This document shows, piece by piece, positions 8,664 to 17,711 of a stretch of 64,000 bases of DNA (position 1 is its first letter; each line of letters starts with the position of its first letter). This DNA is from [Enterobacter] lignolyticus SCF1 (GTDB lineage Bacteria; Pseudomonadota; Gammaproteobacteria; Enterobacterales; Enterobacteriaceae). Below the pieces are notes generated by a model that searched no databases, was not told the DNA's origin, and saw nothing but the letters and a program-made list of their open reading frames with translations. The DNA lies in NCBI RefSeq assembly GCF_000164865.1, contig NC_014618.1:4092001-4156000 (forward strand), in the 5' to 3' direction. Both the position numbers and the translations under genes were made by a program.

Positions 8664-9080
8664 TTACTCCTCAAAGACCATTCCCTGGTACGGTTTTGCC
8701 CGGCACGCCGCCAGCCGCTGCGCCAGGGTGCCGACGTGCACTTCCAGCTTGTGCCCGTCCGGGTCGAGGAAATAGTACGATGCCCCTTCGCTCTTGTTCT
8801 TTTTCCATATCACCACCCCGTGCCGCTCAAGCCGTTCGGTAAAGGCGGCGAAATCCTGTTCGTCGATGCTAAAGGCGTAGTGGGTGTAGTCGCTATGCTC
8901 CGGCGCAGTGGACTGCCGCTGCGGGTCGACCGACAGGCACAGCCACAGCTCGCCGCAGCTAAGGTAAGCTCCGTGCTCCCAGCGAGCATGCAGCCTGAGC
9001 CCCAGCAGCCGCTGGTAGAAATCAAGGCTCGCCGCAAGCTGGCTCACCGCCAGGGTCAGGTGGTTCAAACCGTTCAGCAT
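8664..9080 (-). CDS. fosA: FosA fosfomycin glutathione transferase
   Basis: A VOC-fold, Mn- and K-dependent enzyme that adds glutathione to fosfomycin. The ATG at 9080 is preferred, with GGAG 7 bases upstream, over an in-frame GTG two codons earlier; this gives 138 residues. Metal ligands are in place: His7 (NHLTLAV), His67 (YTHYAF) and Glu113 (GHKLEVHV). The potassium-loop motif SEGASYY is also present. It ends 4 bases from the convergent yjiR stop. It looks intact, so it should give intrinsic fosfomycin inactivation. Confidence 0.93.
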   Translation of the reverse strand: MLNGLNHLTLAVSQLAASLDFYQRLLGLRLHARWEHGAYLSCGELWLCLSVDPQRQSTAPEHSDYTHYAFSIDEQDFAAFTERLERHGVVIWKKNKSEGASYYFLDPDGHKLEVHVGTLAQRLAACRAKPYQGMVFEE

Positions 9081-9202
9081 CTGCACACTCCATCATCCCG
9101 TTAGATGAGGACATACTACCGTAACTTCGCCTGCAGTCGCTTTCGTGGGTGTAAAAATCGTGTATGTTCTGAGCTATGACAGCAACCCATAGCGGTAACA
9201 CG

Positions 9203-11998
9203 ATGAGACGTATAGAAATAGTTCTTCGGGAACTGGAACGACTCACACGAGGATTAAGCCTGAGCGACCTGCAGCAGGAGGTTGCGTTTACCGCCGAAAG
9301 CATCGGCTTTAACCTTGGGCTGGCGCGCAACTCGGTCAGCAAAGACCTGAACCAGCTGTGCAATGACGGGCTGGCGATCAAAGGCCGCGGGCGGCCGGTC
9401 TTCTTTTTGCACCGACTGGCGCTGGAGGCGCTGCTCGGCAGGCCGCTGCTCGACGCCGAGCGCGAGGTGCACTCCGCCGCCGCGCTGCTGCCGCATCCGC
9501 CGGAGCAGGAGGACGACCCTTTCGCCTTGCTTATCGGCCACGATCGCAGCCTGCGCGACGCCGTAGAAAAAGGCAAAGCGGCGGTGCTTTACCCGCATGG
9601 GTTGCACGTGCTGCTCACCGGCCCCTCCGGCGTCGGCAAAACCTTTTTCGCCGAACTGATGCACCGCTACGCCTGCGAGCATGCCGCGGGCACCCCGCCG
9701 CCGCTGGTCTACTTCAACTGCGCCGAATACGCCCACAACCCGGAGCTGCTCTCCTCGCACCTGTTCGGCCATCGTCAGGGGGCGTTTACCGGCGCTACCA
9801 GCGACAAGCGCGGGCTGGTCGAACAGGCGGACGGCGGCTACCTGCTGCTGGATGAGGTTCACCGACTGCCCTATGAGGGGCAGGAAAAGCTCTTTTCGCT
9901 GCTCGACAAGGGTGAATACCGCCCGCTTGGCGAAGCGGCAGGCGCACGCAAAATCGCCGTACGGCTTATCTGCGCCACCACCGAACCGGTGAGCTCCTCG
10001 CTGCTGCGCACCTTCCAGCGCCGCATCCAGGTCAGCATTGATTTACCCGGCATCCGCGCCCGCTCGGTGGAAGAACAGATAGAACTTATCGTCGGTTTTT
10101 TACAGCGGGAAAGCCGCAAGATAGAACGCACCATCAGCATTGATAAAACGCTGCTGCTCTGGCTGCTGAACAAACCGCTGGAAGGCAATATCGGCCAGCT
10201 CAAAAGCGATATTCAGTTTCTCTGCGCTCAGGCGTGGGCCTCGGGGATGACGGCCCGCAGCGAGGTGCTGCTGCTCGATAAAAAGCTGGTGGATGCCCCG
10301 TTTAACGCCACCGCAGAGCAGCGCCTGCTGGTGGATACGCTCTTTAACAGCCGCCCGCTGCTCAGCGTTGACGCCCGCACGTTGCCGCAGGTGAAGAACT
10401 CACTCGCCAGCGGTAGCGACCTGCCGGAAAGCGACCTGTTTTACAGCTTCCTGACCCGGGAATACGTCAACCTGCGCAACAGCAACGTCCCGCCCGCCGA
10501 GACGCTGGCGATCCTCAAAAACAAGCTCAGCTCCATCTTCGAATACGGGCTGTATCGCCGGGATACGCACGCTAACCCGCCGCGCTATGGCGACCCCATA
10601 GAAGAGCGCGTCACCATGCTTATCAGCTGCGTGGAGCAGGTGCTGGGCTTTGGGTTGCCGGAAAACCTCGTCAGCCCGCTGCGTAAACACTTTCTGGCGC
10701 TGCCGGGGTATGTGCAGCGGGGGCTGATCCCCCAGCTTTACTCCTCAAGCCTGATCCTCGATCGCTGTAAAGACGAGTACGACAACGCCACGCTGCTGTG
10801 CCGCAAAATCAACGAGCTGCTGCATATTCAGTGCCCGGCGACAGAAGTGGTCTGGCTGTGCCTGTTCCTCAAGGAGTGCCGTCACTATCGCCAGCGCATC
10901 AGTACCAGCCCGGAGTGCGGCGTGCTGCTGATCGCCCATGGCGCGACAACCGCCACCAGCATGGCGCAATACGTCAACCGCGTGCTGGAGCGCGATCTGT
11001 TCAGCGCCATCGATATGCCGTTTGAGCAGTCGGTCCACGACACGCTGGAAAAGCTGACCCTGGCTATCCGCGAGCGCGGCTGGCAGCGGCTGATCCTGAT
11101 GGTGGATATCGGCTCGCTGGTGCATTTCGGCAGCACGGTGAGCAAACTGTTCCAGATAGACGTGCTGCTGATGCCCAACATCACGCTGACCAGTCTGCTG
11201 GAAGTCGGGCTCGATCTGAACTACGAAACCAGCGATCTGCCTGCGCTGGCCGGGATGATGCGCGACAAAGGCATTCCCTGCCAGCTGTGCACGCCGCAGC
11301 AGGAGAGCATTGGCAAGGTGCTGATTATCTCCTGCATCACCGGCATGGGCACAGCGGAGAAAATCAAAAAAGTGCTGGAGGAGAGCTTTGGCGAGCTGAT
11401 GGCGCAGGATACGCGGATGCTGATCCTGGACTACAACGAGGTGCGCAGCCCCGAACGCATTCAGCAGTCGCTCAACGCCCATGAACGGGTGGCAGGTATC
11501 GTCGGCACCTTCCAGCCGGGCCTGCCGGATATTCCGTTTATTTCGCTGGAGGAGCTGTTCTCCGAGCAGGGGCCGGAGCTGGTGTTAAGCCTGCTGACGC
11601 CGGATCTGTCCAGCGCCGAACGCCGTCTTGAGATGGAGCGCAGCGCGGCGCGGTTTATCAGCGCCCTGACCATGGAAAGCATCATCAACCACATTTCGGT
11701 GCTCAACCCGCAGCGTATTCTGACGGAAATGGAGGGCGTGCTGGGGCACCTGCGCGCCGCGCTTGCCATTACGCCGAGCCGCCAGGTGACACTGCGCTTC
11801 CTGATCCACTGCTGCTGTATGGTCGAGCGTATCGTGATTAACCGTAAACCGTTACAGATGGCGCTGGAAATGAAGCCGGAGATGGACCTGCGGGCGTTTA
11901 GTGTCATCAAATCCGCATTTCAGCCGGTCGAGGAGGCTTATGCCATCCGCCTTTCCGATGCGGAATACGTTTATATTTACGAGCTGCTGTTCGGCTAA
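9203..11998 (+). CDS. dgaR: Sigma-54-dependent PRD regulator DgaR (LevR family)
   Basis: Activator of the D-glucosaminate PTS operon, about 931 residues. Order: N-terminal winged helix, AAA+ domain with Walker A GPSGVGKT and the sigma-54 contact loop GAFTGA, then PTS regulatory domains and EIIA/EIIB-like modules (IAHGATTATSM; ISCITGMGTAEK) that sense phosphorylation by the PTS. The ATG at 9203 (MRRIEIVL) is chosen by family likeness; an in-frame ATG at 9176 is possible. A perfect sigma-54 promoter before dgaA supports the role. Confidence 0.93.
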   Translation: MRRIEIVLRELERLTRGLSLSDLQQEVAFTAESIGFNLGLARNSVSKDLNQLCNDGLAIKGRGRPVFFLHRLALEALLGRPLLDAEREVHSAAALLPHPPEQEDDPFALLIGHDRSLRDAVEKGKAAVLYPHGLHVLLTGPSGVGKTFFAELMHRYACEHAAGTPPPLVYFNCAEYAHNPELLSSHLFGHRQGAFTGATSDKRGLVEQADGGYLLLDEVHRLPYEGQEKLFSLLDKGEYRPLGEAAGARKIAVRLICATTEPVSSSLLRTFQRRIQVSIDLPGIRARSVEEQIELIVGFLQRESRKIERTISIDKTLLLWLLNKPLEGNIGQLKSDIQFLCAQAWASGMTARSEVLLLDKKLVDAPFNATAEQRLLVDTLFNSRPLLSVDARTLPQVKNSLASGSDLPESDLFYSFLTREYVNLRNSNVPPAETLAILKNKLSSIFEYGLYRRDTHANPPRYGDPIEERVTMLISCVEQVLGFGLPENLVSPLRKHFLALPGYVQRGLIPQLYSSSLILDRCKDEYDNATLLCRKINELLHIQCPATEVVWLCLFLKECRHYRQRISTSPECGVLLIAHGATTATSMAQYVNRVLERDLFSAIDMPFEQSVHDTLEKLTLAIRERGWQRLILMVDIGSLVHFGSTVSKLFQIDVLLMPNITLTSLLEVGLDLNYETSDLPALAGMMRDKGIPCQLCTPQQESIGKVLIISCITGMGTAEKIKKVLEESFGELMAQDTRMLILDYNEVRSPERIQQSLNAHERVAGIVGTFQPGLPDIPFISLEELFSEQGPELVLSLLTPDLSSAERRLEMERSAARFISALTMESIINHISVLNPQRILTEMEGVLGHLRAALAITPSRQVTLRFLIHCCCMVERIVINRKPLQMALEMKPEMDLRAFSVIKSAFQPVEEAYAIRLSDAEYVYIYELLFG

Positions 11999-12024
11999 GC
12001 GCCCCTCTGCGCGTGGGGCGCTTA
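11996..12024 (+). terminator. Hairpin at the dgaR stop codon
   Basis: A perfect 10-base-pair stem TAAGCGCCCC / GGGGCGCTTA that starts on the dgaR stop codon, with a 9-base loop. A pyrimidine-rich stretch follows. It probably separates the dgaR transcript from the sigma-54-driven dga operon 50 bases further on. Confidence 0.7.
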
Positions 12025-12074
12025 GCCGTCCCTCCCCTTCTCTTTCCGGCGGTTATCCCGCATGACACTGATCC

Positions 12075-12090
12075 TGGCACGGCGTTTGCT
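12075..12090 (+). promoter_or_regulatory. Sigma-54 promoter of the dgaABCDEF operon
   Basis: TGGCACGGCGTTTGCT matches the -24/-12 consensus TGGCACG-N4-TTGCW at every position. The invariant GG is at 12076-12077 and GC at 12088-12089, which puts the start of transcription near 12100. The gene directly upstream encodes a sigma-54 activator (DgaR). DgaR and IHF sites would be expected further upstream, within or behind the dgaR end; none was assigned. Confidence 0.93.
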
Positions 12091-12129
12091 CTAACAAAGG
12101 AGTAAACGAAACCGCGCCAGGAGGCCATT

Positions 12130-12564
12130 TTGACATCCACTGTATCCACTCACGACCAGCCCCGGATCCTGCTGCTGACCCACGGCGGTTGGGGAGAGCA
12201 TCTTTGCAACAGCCTGCGCATGGTGATGGGCGACATCACCGGCGTCGACGAGATTGCCCTGATGCCCGTCGACACGCTGGGCGAGTTTTATCAGCGCGTT
12301 GAGGCCGCGGTGAAAACGCTGCCGGAAGGCTCGCTGATCCTGACCGATTTTATCGGCGGCACCACCTCCAACGTCGCGGCGCGTCTGAGCGCCGACTACC
12401 CCATAGCGGTGATCTGCGGCCTCAACGCCACGCTGCTGCTGGAAGCGCTGGACCAGCGCGAGCACGGCCCCCTAACGCAATGCGTCGGCGCGCTGGTGGA
12501 GGCCGGACGCGGCAGCTGCCTCGACGTTGTCGCCCATGTCCGCCAGGTAAACCAACCACAATAA
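12130..12564 (+). CDS. dgaA: PTS mannose-family EIIA component, D-glucosaminate
   Basis: The phosphocarrier domain for D-glucosaminate uptake, 144 residues. The active-site histidine lies early, in LLTHGGWGEHL, as in ManX-type EIIA proteins. The start is a TTG at 12130: AGGAGG ends 5 bases before it, and no ATG lies nearby. It is the first gene of the sigma-54 operon and is followed after 10 bases by the EIIB gene. Confidence 0.92.
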   Translation: MTSTVSTHDQPRILLLTHGGWGEHLCNSLRMVMGDITGVDEIALMPVDTLGEFYQRVEAAVKTLPEGSLILTDFIGGTTSNVAARLSADYPIAVICGLNATLLLEALDQREHGPLTQCVGALVEAGRGSCLDVVAHVRQVNQPQ

Positions 12565-12574
12565 GGAAAATAGT

Positions 12575-13060
12575 ATGGCAAACATCGTGTTATGTCGTAT
12601 CGACAGCCGCCTCATCCACGGACAGGTGGTGACGAAATGGGTCGGTCAGTCCCAGGCCAACCGCATTGCGGTGGTCAGCGATGAGCTGGATGCCGATCCG
12701 TTTATGAAAAATATCTACCTGATGGCCGCGCCGCCCAACATCAAAGTGGACTGCTACAGCAACGAAAGCTTCGCCGCCGCGTGGAAAGAAAATCAGCTCG
12801 GGGATGGCAGCGTGCTGGTGCTGCTGCCTTCCCTGAGCGCGATGCAGGACGTCGTCACGCTGGGCTTCGAGGTCAAAAGCATTCAGGTGGGCGGGCTTGG
12901 CGGTGGGCCGAACCGCAAGGCGGTCTTCCAGAACATCACGCTGGATGAAAAGGATGTCGGCATTCTTAACGCATTAAAAAGTCGTGGGATTCAGGTGTTC
13001 TTCCAGACCATCCCGGAAGATAAGCCACAGTCGCTGGACGATATCCTGAAAAAATTCTAA
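12575..13060 (+). CDS. dgaB: PTS mannose-family EIIB component, D-glucosaminate
   Basis: Cytoplasmic EIIB protein of 161 residues. The phosphorylated histidine lies in DSRLIHGQVVTKW (His15), the family signature. It takes phosphate from DgaA and passes it to the incoming sugar at the DgaC/DgaD membrane pair. AAGGAAAA precedes the ATG. Confidence 0.95.
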   Translation: MANIVLCRIDSRLIHGQVVTKWVGQSQANRIAVVSDELDADPFMKNIYLMAAPPNIKVDCYSNESFAAAWKENQLGDGSVLVLLPSLSAMQDVVTLGFEVKSIQVGGLGGGPNRKAVFQNITLDEKDVGILNALKSRGIQVFFQTIPEDKPQSLDDILKKF

Positions 13061-13083
13061 CCCTCTGAACATGGGATAACACT

Positions 13084-13836
13084 ATGGATACCTTACTCTT
13101 TGCGAGCCTGATGGGGCTGTATTACTGGTTCGCCCGCTTACGTCTCGGCTACACCTTCTCCGCCATGCTGCTACAGCCGGTGGTGATCGCGGTGTTTGTC
13201 GGCCTGCTGCTCGGCAATATGCAAACGGCGATGATCATCGGCGCCGGTATGCAGCTGGTTTATCTTGGCGTCACCTCCACGCCGGGCGGCAACGTGCCGT
13301 CCGATCCGGCGCTGGCGGCCTGCATCTCGATTCCGATCGCCGTCAAGGCGGGGATGGATCCGAACCTGGCGATTGCGCTGGCGATCCCGTTTGGCGTGAT
13401 CGGCGTGTTTCTCGACCAGCTGCGCCGGACGCTGAACGCCGCCTGGGTGCATATGGCGGACAAGCACGCGGAAACCGCCAACATGGCGGGGATCATGCGC
13501 TGCGCCTTTATCTACCCGGCGCTGCTGGGGCTGGCGCTGCGCTTTCCGGTGGTGTTTGCCGCGAACTATTTCGGCCAAAGCGTTGTAGAAAGTTTCCTCA
13601 AGCTGATGCCGCACTGGCTCACCCACTCGTTTGAAATTATGGGCGGTATTCTGCCGGCGCTGGGCTTTGCCATCACCATTATGGTCATCGGTAAAAAGAG
13701 CCTGCTGCCGTGGTTTATCGGCGGATTCTTCGCGGTGCTGTACCTCAAGGTAGACATCATGGCGATGGCGATTTTCGGCACCTGCGTGGCCTTCCTGATT
13801 AAAGGTCTCGCCAAAAATGAAGGAGCAGCATCATGA
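13084..13836 (+). CDS. dgaC: PTS mannose-family EIIC component, D-glucosaminate
   Basis: Integral membrane channel protein of 250 residues, with about six to seven hydrophobic segments and the EIIC-Man motif GAGMQLVYLGVTSTPGG near residue 52. It overlaps dgaD by 4 bases (ATGA), which points to coupled translation of the two membrane subunits. Confidence 0.94.
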   Translation: MDTLLFASLMGLYYWFARLRLGYTFSAMLLQPVVIAVFVGLLLGNMQTAMIIGAGMQLVYLGVTSTPGGNVPSDPALAACISIPIAVKAGMDPNLAIALAIPFGVIGVFLDQLRRTLNAAWVHMADKHAETANMAGIMRCAFIYPALLGLALRFPVVFAANYFGQSVVESFLKLMPHWLTHSFEIMGGILPALGFAITIMVIGKKSLLPWFIGGFFAVLYLKVDIMAMAIFGTCVAFLIKGLAKNEGAAS

Positions 13837-14690
13837 CCAGCGACATCATGCAGCATGAACTGGTAGAGCGTGCGCGCGAAAGCAGCGTGCTGACCAAAGC
13901 GGATATCACCAAAGCCTGGTTTATCTACTGGCTGGGCGCGGAGGTTTCTAACTCGTATGAGCGTCTGCAAAGCCTGATTTTCTGCGCCTCGATGACGCCG
14001 ATCATCAGGAAGCTGTACCCGCAAAAAGAGGAGCAGGTGGAAGCGCTCAAGCGCCATCTCAACTTCTTTAACTCCGAGCAAACCTTCGGCGCAGTGATCC
14101 AGGGGATCGCCATCGCCATGGAAGAGCAGAAAAAGCGCGGCGAACCAATCAGCGACGCGTCGATCACCGGGATCAAAACCGGCCTGATGGGGCCGCTTGC
14201 CGGGATGGGCGACTCGATCGTCTGGGCGGCGGTGATGCCGCTGCTTATCGCCATCTTTATTCCGTTTGCCGCCAGCGGCAGCGCGTTTGGCGGGATTGCT
14301 CCGCTCGTTCTCTACCCGGCCATCACGCTCGCTATCAGCTACGGCCTGATTCACAAGGGCTATACGCTGGGACGAGACTCCATCGTCGGCCTGCTGCAGG
14401 GAGGGAGGATCAAAGAGCTTATCTACGGCGCGAACGTGCTCGGCCTCATCATGATGGGCGCGCTGTCGGCAAGCTACGTCAAAATCACCACGCCGCTGAA
14501 GATAAGCGCCCTGAAAGGCTCCGAAGTGGTGGTACAGCAGATCCTCGACTCGATAGCCCCCGGCCTGCTGCCGCTGGCGGCGGTCTTCGCCATCTACTTT
14601 TATCTGGTGAAAAAGGGGCCGCGCTACACCACTATCCTGCTGTCCATTGTGGCCATCAGCGTGGCGTGCTCGCTGCTGGGAGTGCTGTAA
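13833..14690 (+). CDS. dgaD: PTS mannose-family EIID component, D-glucosaminate
   Basis: Second membrane subunit, 285 residues. It has the EIID-Man features: a soluble N-terminal part containing a YERLQSL-like segment, the loop GPLAGMGDSIVWA, and C-terminal membrane helices. Together with DgaC it forms the translocation unit. AAGGAGCA lies before the start inside dgaC. Confidence 0.94.
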   Translation: MTSDIMQHELVERARESSVLTKADITKAWFIYWLGAEVSNSYERLQSLIFCASMTPIIRKLYPQKEEQVEALKRHLNFFNSEQTFGAVIQGIAIAMEEQKKRGEPISDASITGIKTGLMGPLAGMGDSIVWAAVMPLLIAIFIPFAASGSAFGGIAPLVLYPAITLAISYGLIHKGYTLGRDSIVGLLQGGRIKELIYGANVLGLIMMGALSASYVKITTPLKISALKGSEVVVQQILDSIAPGLLPLAAVFAIYFYLVKKGPRYTTILLSIVAISVACSLLGVL

Positions 14691-14693
14691 GCC

Positions 14694-15803
14694 ATGAGCG
14701 AAAACATTTATCAGCAGCTGGGGCTTAAGCGGGTCATTAACGCCTGCGGCAAGATGACCCTCCTCGGCGTCTCAAGCGTGGCGCCCGAGGTGATGCGCGC
14801 CACGAGCGAGGCGGCTGGCGCGTTCGTGGAAATCGATAAGCTGGTGGTACGGGCGGGAGAGCAGGTCTCCCGCCACACCGGTGCACAGGACAGCTATATT
14901 ACCGCCTGCGCCTCTGCCGGTATCGCCATCGCGGTCGCGGCCGCCATCACCCGGGGAGAGCCGGAGCACGTCGCGCAAATGCCGGACAGCTGCGGGCTTG
15001 CCAATGAAATTGTGATGCTGCGCGGCCACAATATCGACTACGGCGCGCCGATCGTCAGCGCCATTCGCCTCGGCGGCGGGCGCGTCGTGGAGGTCGGTTC
15101 AAGCAATCTCGCCGCCCGCTGGCAGCTGGAGCGGGCCGTCAGCGAGCGTAGCGCCGCGCTGCTGTATGTGAAATCGCACCACTGCGTGCAAAAAGGGATG
15201 CTGAGCATTGAGGATTTCGCCGCGGTCGCCCAGGCGCACGACCTGCCGCTTATCGTCGATGCCGCCGCCGAGGAGGATTTACAGCAGTGGGTCGCTCGCG
15301 GCGGCGATATGGTCATCTATAGCGGCGCCAAGGCGTTCAACGCGCCGACATCCGGATTTATCACCGGTAAAGCGCGCTGGATTGCCGCCTGTCGCGCGCA
15401 GCATAACGGTATCGCCAGGGCGATGAAAATCGGTAAGGAGAATATGGTCGGCCTGCTGGCGGCGCTGGAACGCTATCACGACGCGCCGCCCGCCCCGGGG
15501 CCAGATACGCTGCTCCCGGCGGTCGACGCCATCACCGCCCTGCGCGGTTTCCATGCCGATATCGAGCAGGACGAGGCCGGACGCGCCATCTGGCGTATTC
15601 GCGTTCGCGTGTCTGAATCTGAGCTGGGGCTCGACGCCCGCGCCGTAGAGGCTTTGCTACGGGAGGGTGAGACAGCCATCTATACCCGCCGCTACTTCCT
15701 GCACGAGGGCGTTTTCAGCATTGACCCGCGCACGCTGGCGGACGGCGAGATGGCGCTTATCGTCGCGCGCTTAAAGGAGATTGCCCGCCATGCAGCAGAT
15801 TAA
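14694..15803 (+). CDS. dgaE: D-glucosaminate-6-phosphate ammonia-lyase
   Basis: A PLP enzyme that turns D-glucosaminate-6-phosphate into 2-keto-3-deoxy-6-phosphogluconate and ammonia. The protein has 369 residues and belongs to the SelA-like group. The PLP lysine lies in IYSGAKAFNAPTSGF near residue 212, and the cofactor aspartate in LIVDAAAEED near residue 188. It begins 3 bases after dgaD and overlaps dgaF. Confidence 0.94.
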   Translation: MSENIYQQLGLKRVINACGKMTLLGVSSVAPEVMRATSEAAGAFVEIDKLVVRAGEQVSRHTGAQDSYITACASAGIAIAVAAAITRGEPEHVAQMPDSCGLANEIVMLRGHNIDYGAPIVSAIRLGGGRVVEVGSSNLAARWQLERAVSERSAALLYVKSHHCVQKGMLSIEDFAAVAQAHDLPLIVDAAAEEDLQQWVARGGDMVIYSGAKAFNAPTSGFITGKARWIAACRAQHNGIARAMKIGKENMVGLLAALERYHDAPPAPGPDTLLPAVDAITALRGFHADIEQDEAGRAIWRIRVRVSESELGLDARAVEALLREGETAIYTRRYFLHEGVFSIDPRTLADGEMALIVARLKEIARHAAD

Positions 15804-16536
15804 TTTCTATCGCCAGAGGGTGGCTATCAACGTGCTGGCGAAAGATATCGCCAACGCCCGGGAAGTGTATGATGCTGCCGAAGGCCATGCGGTCATTGGC
15901 GTGCTCTCGGCGCAGTTCGCCAGCGTTGAGCGGGGCGTGGATGAGGTAACGCGCTGGACCGCCGCCGTACCGTCCATCTCCGTTGGCCTTGGCGCGGGCG
16001 ATCCGGCGCAGTTTTATAAAGCGGCAATGATTGCCGCCAGCGTTCATCCGGCGCACGTCAACCAGACCTTTACCGGATGCGGTTTCGCCGCGGGTGCGCT
16101 GGCCGCCACCCGCGGCGCCAGCACGCGGATCAACGCTCTGGTGAGCCCGACCGGTACGCCGGGAAAGGTGCTTATCTCCACCGGAATTAGCAGCGCGCAG
16201 GGGGTGCCCGCCCGGGTCTCCTGCGATGCCGCAATCCGCATGATTCAGGATATGGGCGGCCACGCGGCGAAGTTTTTCCCGATGGGCGGCACAGCCTCGC
16301 TGGGCGAACTGAAGGCGCTGGCGCTCTCCGCCGCGCAAAACGGTATGACGTTGATTGAACCCACCGGCGGTATCGACCTTGATAACTTCGGCCTCATCCT
16401 GCACACCTGCCTGCAGGCGGGCGTGCCTCAGGTGATGCCGCATGTGTACAGTTCGATTATCGACACCGACAGCGGCAACACGCGCCCGCAGGACGTCGCC
16501 ACGCTGCTGGAGATAGTCAAACAGCTGCTGTCCTGA
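15790..16536 (+). CDS. dgaF: 2-keto-3-deoxy-6-phosphogluconate aldolase, DgaF type
   Basis: Cleaves KDPG to pyruvate and glyceraldehyde-3-phosphate, the last step of D-glucosaminate use. The protein has 248 residues; GHAAKFFPMGG carries the Schiff-base lysine expected for this TIM-barrel aldolase. The ATG at 15790 overlaps dgaE by 14 bases, with AAGGAG about 10 bases upstream. A TTG at 15781 is too close to that site. A hairpin follows the stop. Confidence 0.92.
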   Translation: MQQINFYRQRVAINVLAKDIANAREVYDAAEGHAVIGVLSAQFASVERGVDEVTRWTAAVPSISVGLGAGDPAQFYKAAMIAASVHPAHVNQTFTGCGFAAGALAATRGASTRINALVSPTGTPGKVLISTGISSAQGVPARVSCDAAIRMIQDMGGHAAKFFPMGGTASLGELKALALSAAQNGMTLIEPTGGIDLDNFGLILHTCLQAGVPQVMPHVYSSIIDTDSGNTRPQDVATLLEIVKQLLS

Positions 16537-16540
16537 CGCC

Positions 16541-16567
16541 GCCGGGGGATACTACGCATCCCCCGGC
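16541..16567 (+). terminator. Hairpin at the end of the dga operon
   Basis: A perfect 10-base-pair stem GCCGGGGGAT / ATCCCCCGGC with a 7-base loop, 4 bases after the dgaF stop. It lies between dgaF and the convergent lipoprotein gene and may serve both. There is no clear T run on either side. Confidence 0.65.
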
Positions 16568-16578
16568 CCTGTCTCCCC

Positions 16579-17112
16579 CTATTTACCCGGCAACGCCGCT
16601 GTCGGGTAACGCTCAAAAATCTTCGCCACCGCGTGCTGAATATCCATGGTAGTCAGCGTGTTATCGTCGCCGGGGGCAAACTGGCTCATACTCCCCTGCC
16701 AGATTTGCTGTTTTTTGTGGACGTCCACTACATCAATGCTCAGGCTGTTATGCGTCCAGTCCACCGGGGTTTGATCGTAGGTTTCCCAGTCCCACGCGCC
16801 GCCCCATCCCGCATAGGCGGGAACAAACTCTTGCTCTATCTCTTTTTGCTGCAGCAGGCTGGCATTCACCGCTAAATCCGGCTGGTTGCTGCGCTGATAG
16901 CCGAGCTTCGTCATCTCATAACTGACGGCGGACTGCAGATAGCGCTGCTGAATAGTCAGGTACGAACCGGCCGCGGGCGGCGCAAAATTCCAGGTGTGAT
17001 ACTGCTGGAAATTCACCGCGCGGTCGTAGTCGCTTTGAATCTCCGGCGGGCTGGCGCAGCCTGCCAGAGTAAAACAAAGCACCGCACAAGAAACAGAATG
17101 CCCGATACGCAT
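16579..17112 (-). CDS. DUF4136 domain lipoprotein
   Basis: A 177-residue protein with a lipoprotein signal peptide: charged start, hydrophobic stretch, lipobox LAGC with Cys19 and then ASPP. The mature part has the DUF4136 pattern, beginning SDYDRAVNFQQYHTWNF and ending IFERYPT. The residues after the lipid cysteine (Ala-Ser) predict outer-membrane sorting. The function of this family is unknown. The gene stands alone, convergent to the dga operon. Confidence 0.88.
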   Translation of the reverse strand: MRIGHSVSCAVLCFTLAGCASPPEIQSDYDRAVNFQQYHTWNFAPPAAGSYLTIQQRYLQSAVSYEMTKLGYQRSNQPDLAVNASLLQQKEIEQEFVPAYAGWGGAWDWETYDQTPVDWTHNSLSIDVVDVHKKQQIWQGSMSQFAPGDDNTLTTMDIQHAVAKIFERYPTAALPGK

Positions 17113-17443
17113 ACCGACCTCCTCAGAGGATTTATCTCAGGCAAAACGGGTACTTTTAGATCGTAGCAAAGCAGGCTCTGGTCATCACCGCGCGAGGAAA
17201 ATAGAAAGAAAAAAAGTTATGTCGAAATCTGAGTTTGTTGCAGGGCGGAAACCGGTGTTACTATTCATACCGTAAATATCTTTCTAACTCGTTCAGAGGC
17301 TTGATGCTGGAGAATGCAATCATCAGATAATCAGCTTTCCGTCCTACCCGGGCCGGACTGGTTATCGCTGCGCTTAAACCCTTACGCGAACACCCGCAGG
17401 TGTTGGCTCGTTTTTGCACATGATGATTACAGGCATTTCCAGT
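17113..17443. other. Intergenic region upstream of yjhX
   Basis: A 331-base gap between the divergent lipoprotein and yjhX genes, so both promoters must be here. The part near 17180-17270 is AT-rich. A weak open frame runs on the minus strand, but it is mostly the antisense of yjhX. No operator or RNA gene could be assigned. Confidence 0.5.
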
Positions 17444-17701
17444 ATGAATATTTCCCGACAGGAACAACGTACCCTGCACGTCCTCGCTAAAGGCGGACGT
17501 ATCGTTCACATCCGCGACGCTTCCGGCCGCGTCACCCACGTCGAGTGCTTTACCCGCGAAGGGCTGCTGCTCAGCGACTGCACGCTCGCGGTGTTTAAAA
17601 AGCTCAAAACCAAAAAACTGATCAAATCCGTCAGCGGACAGCCGTACCGCATCAACAGCACCGGGCTGAGCAACGTCCGCGCGCAGCTGGATAACCGCTA
17701 A
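17444..17701 (+). CDS. yjhX: YjhX family protein
   Basis: An 85-residue protein of the UPF0386/YjhX family, seen in SRQEQRTLHVLAKGGRI and in FKKLKTKKLIKS, and equal in length to E. coli YjhX. In E. coli it is described as the toxin of the YjhX-YjhQ pair. Here no YjhQ acetyltransferase follows; a methyltransferase gene begins 10 bases downstream. The start at 17444 (MNISRQ) fits the family; the frame is open further upstream. Confidence 0.88.
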   Translation: MNISRQEQRTLHVLAKGGRIVHIRDASGRVTHVECFTREGLLLSDCTLAVFKKLKTKKLIKSVSGQPYRINSTGLSNVRAQLDNR

Positions 17702-17711
17702 GGAGCGCATA

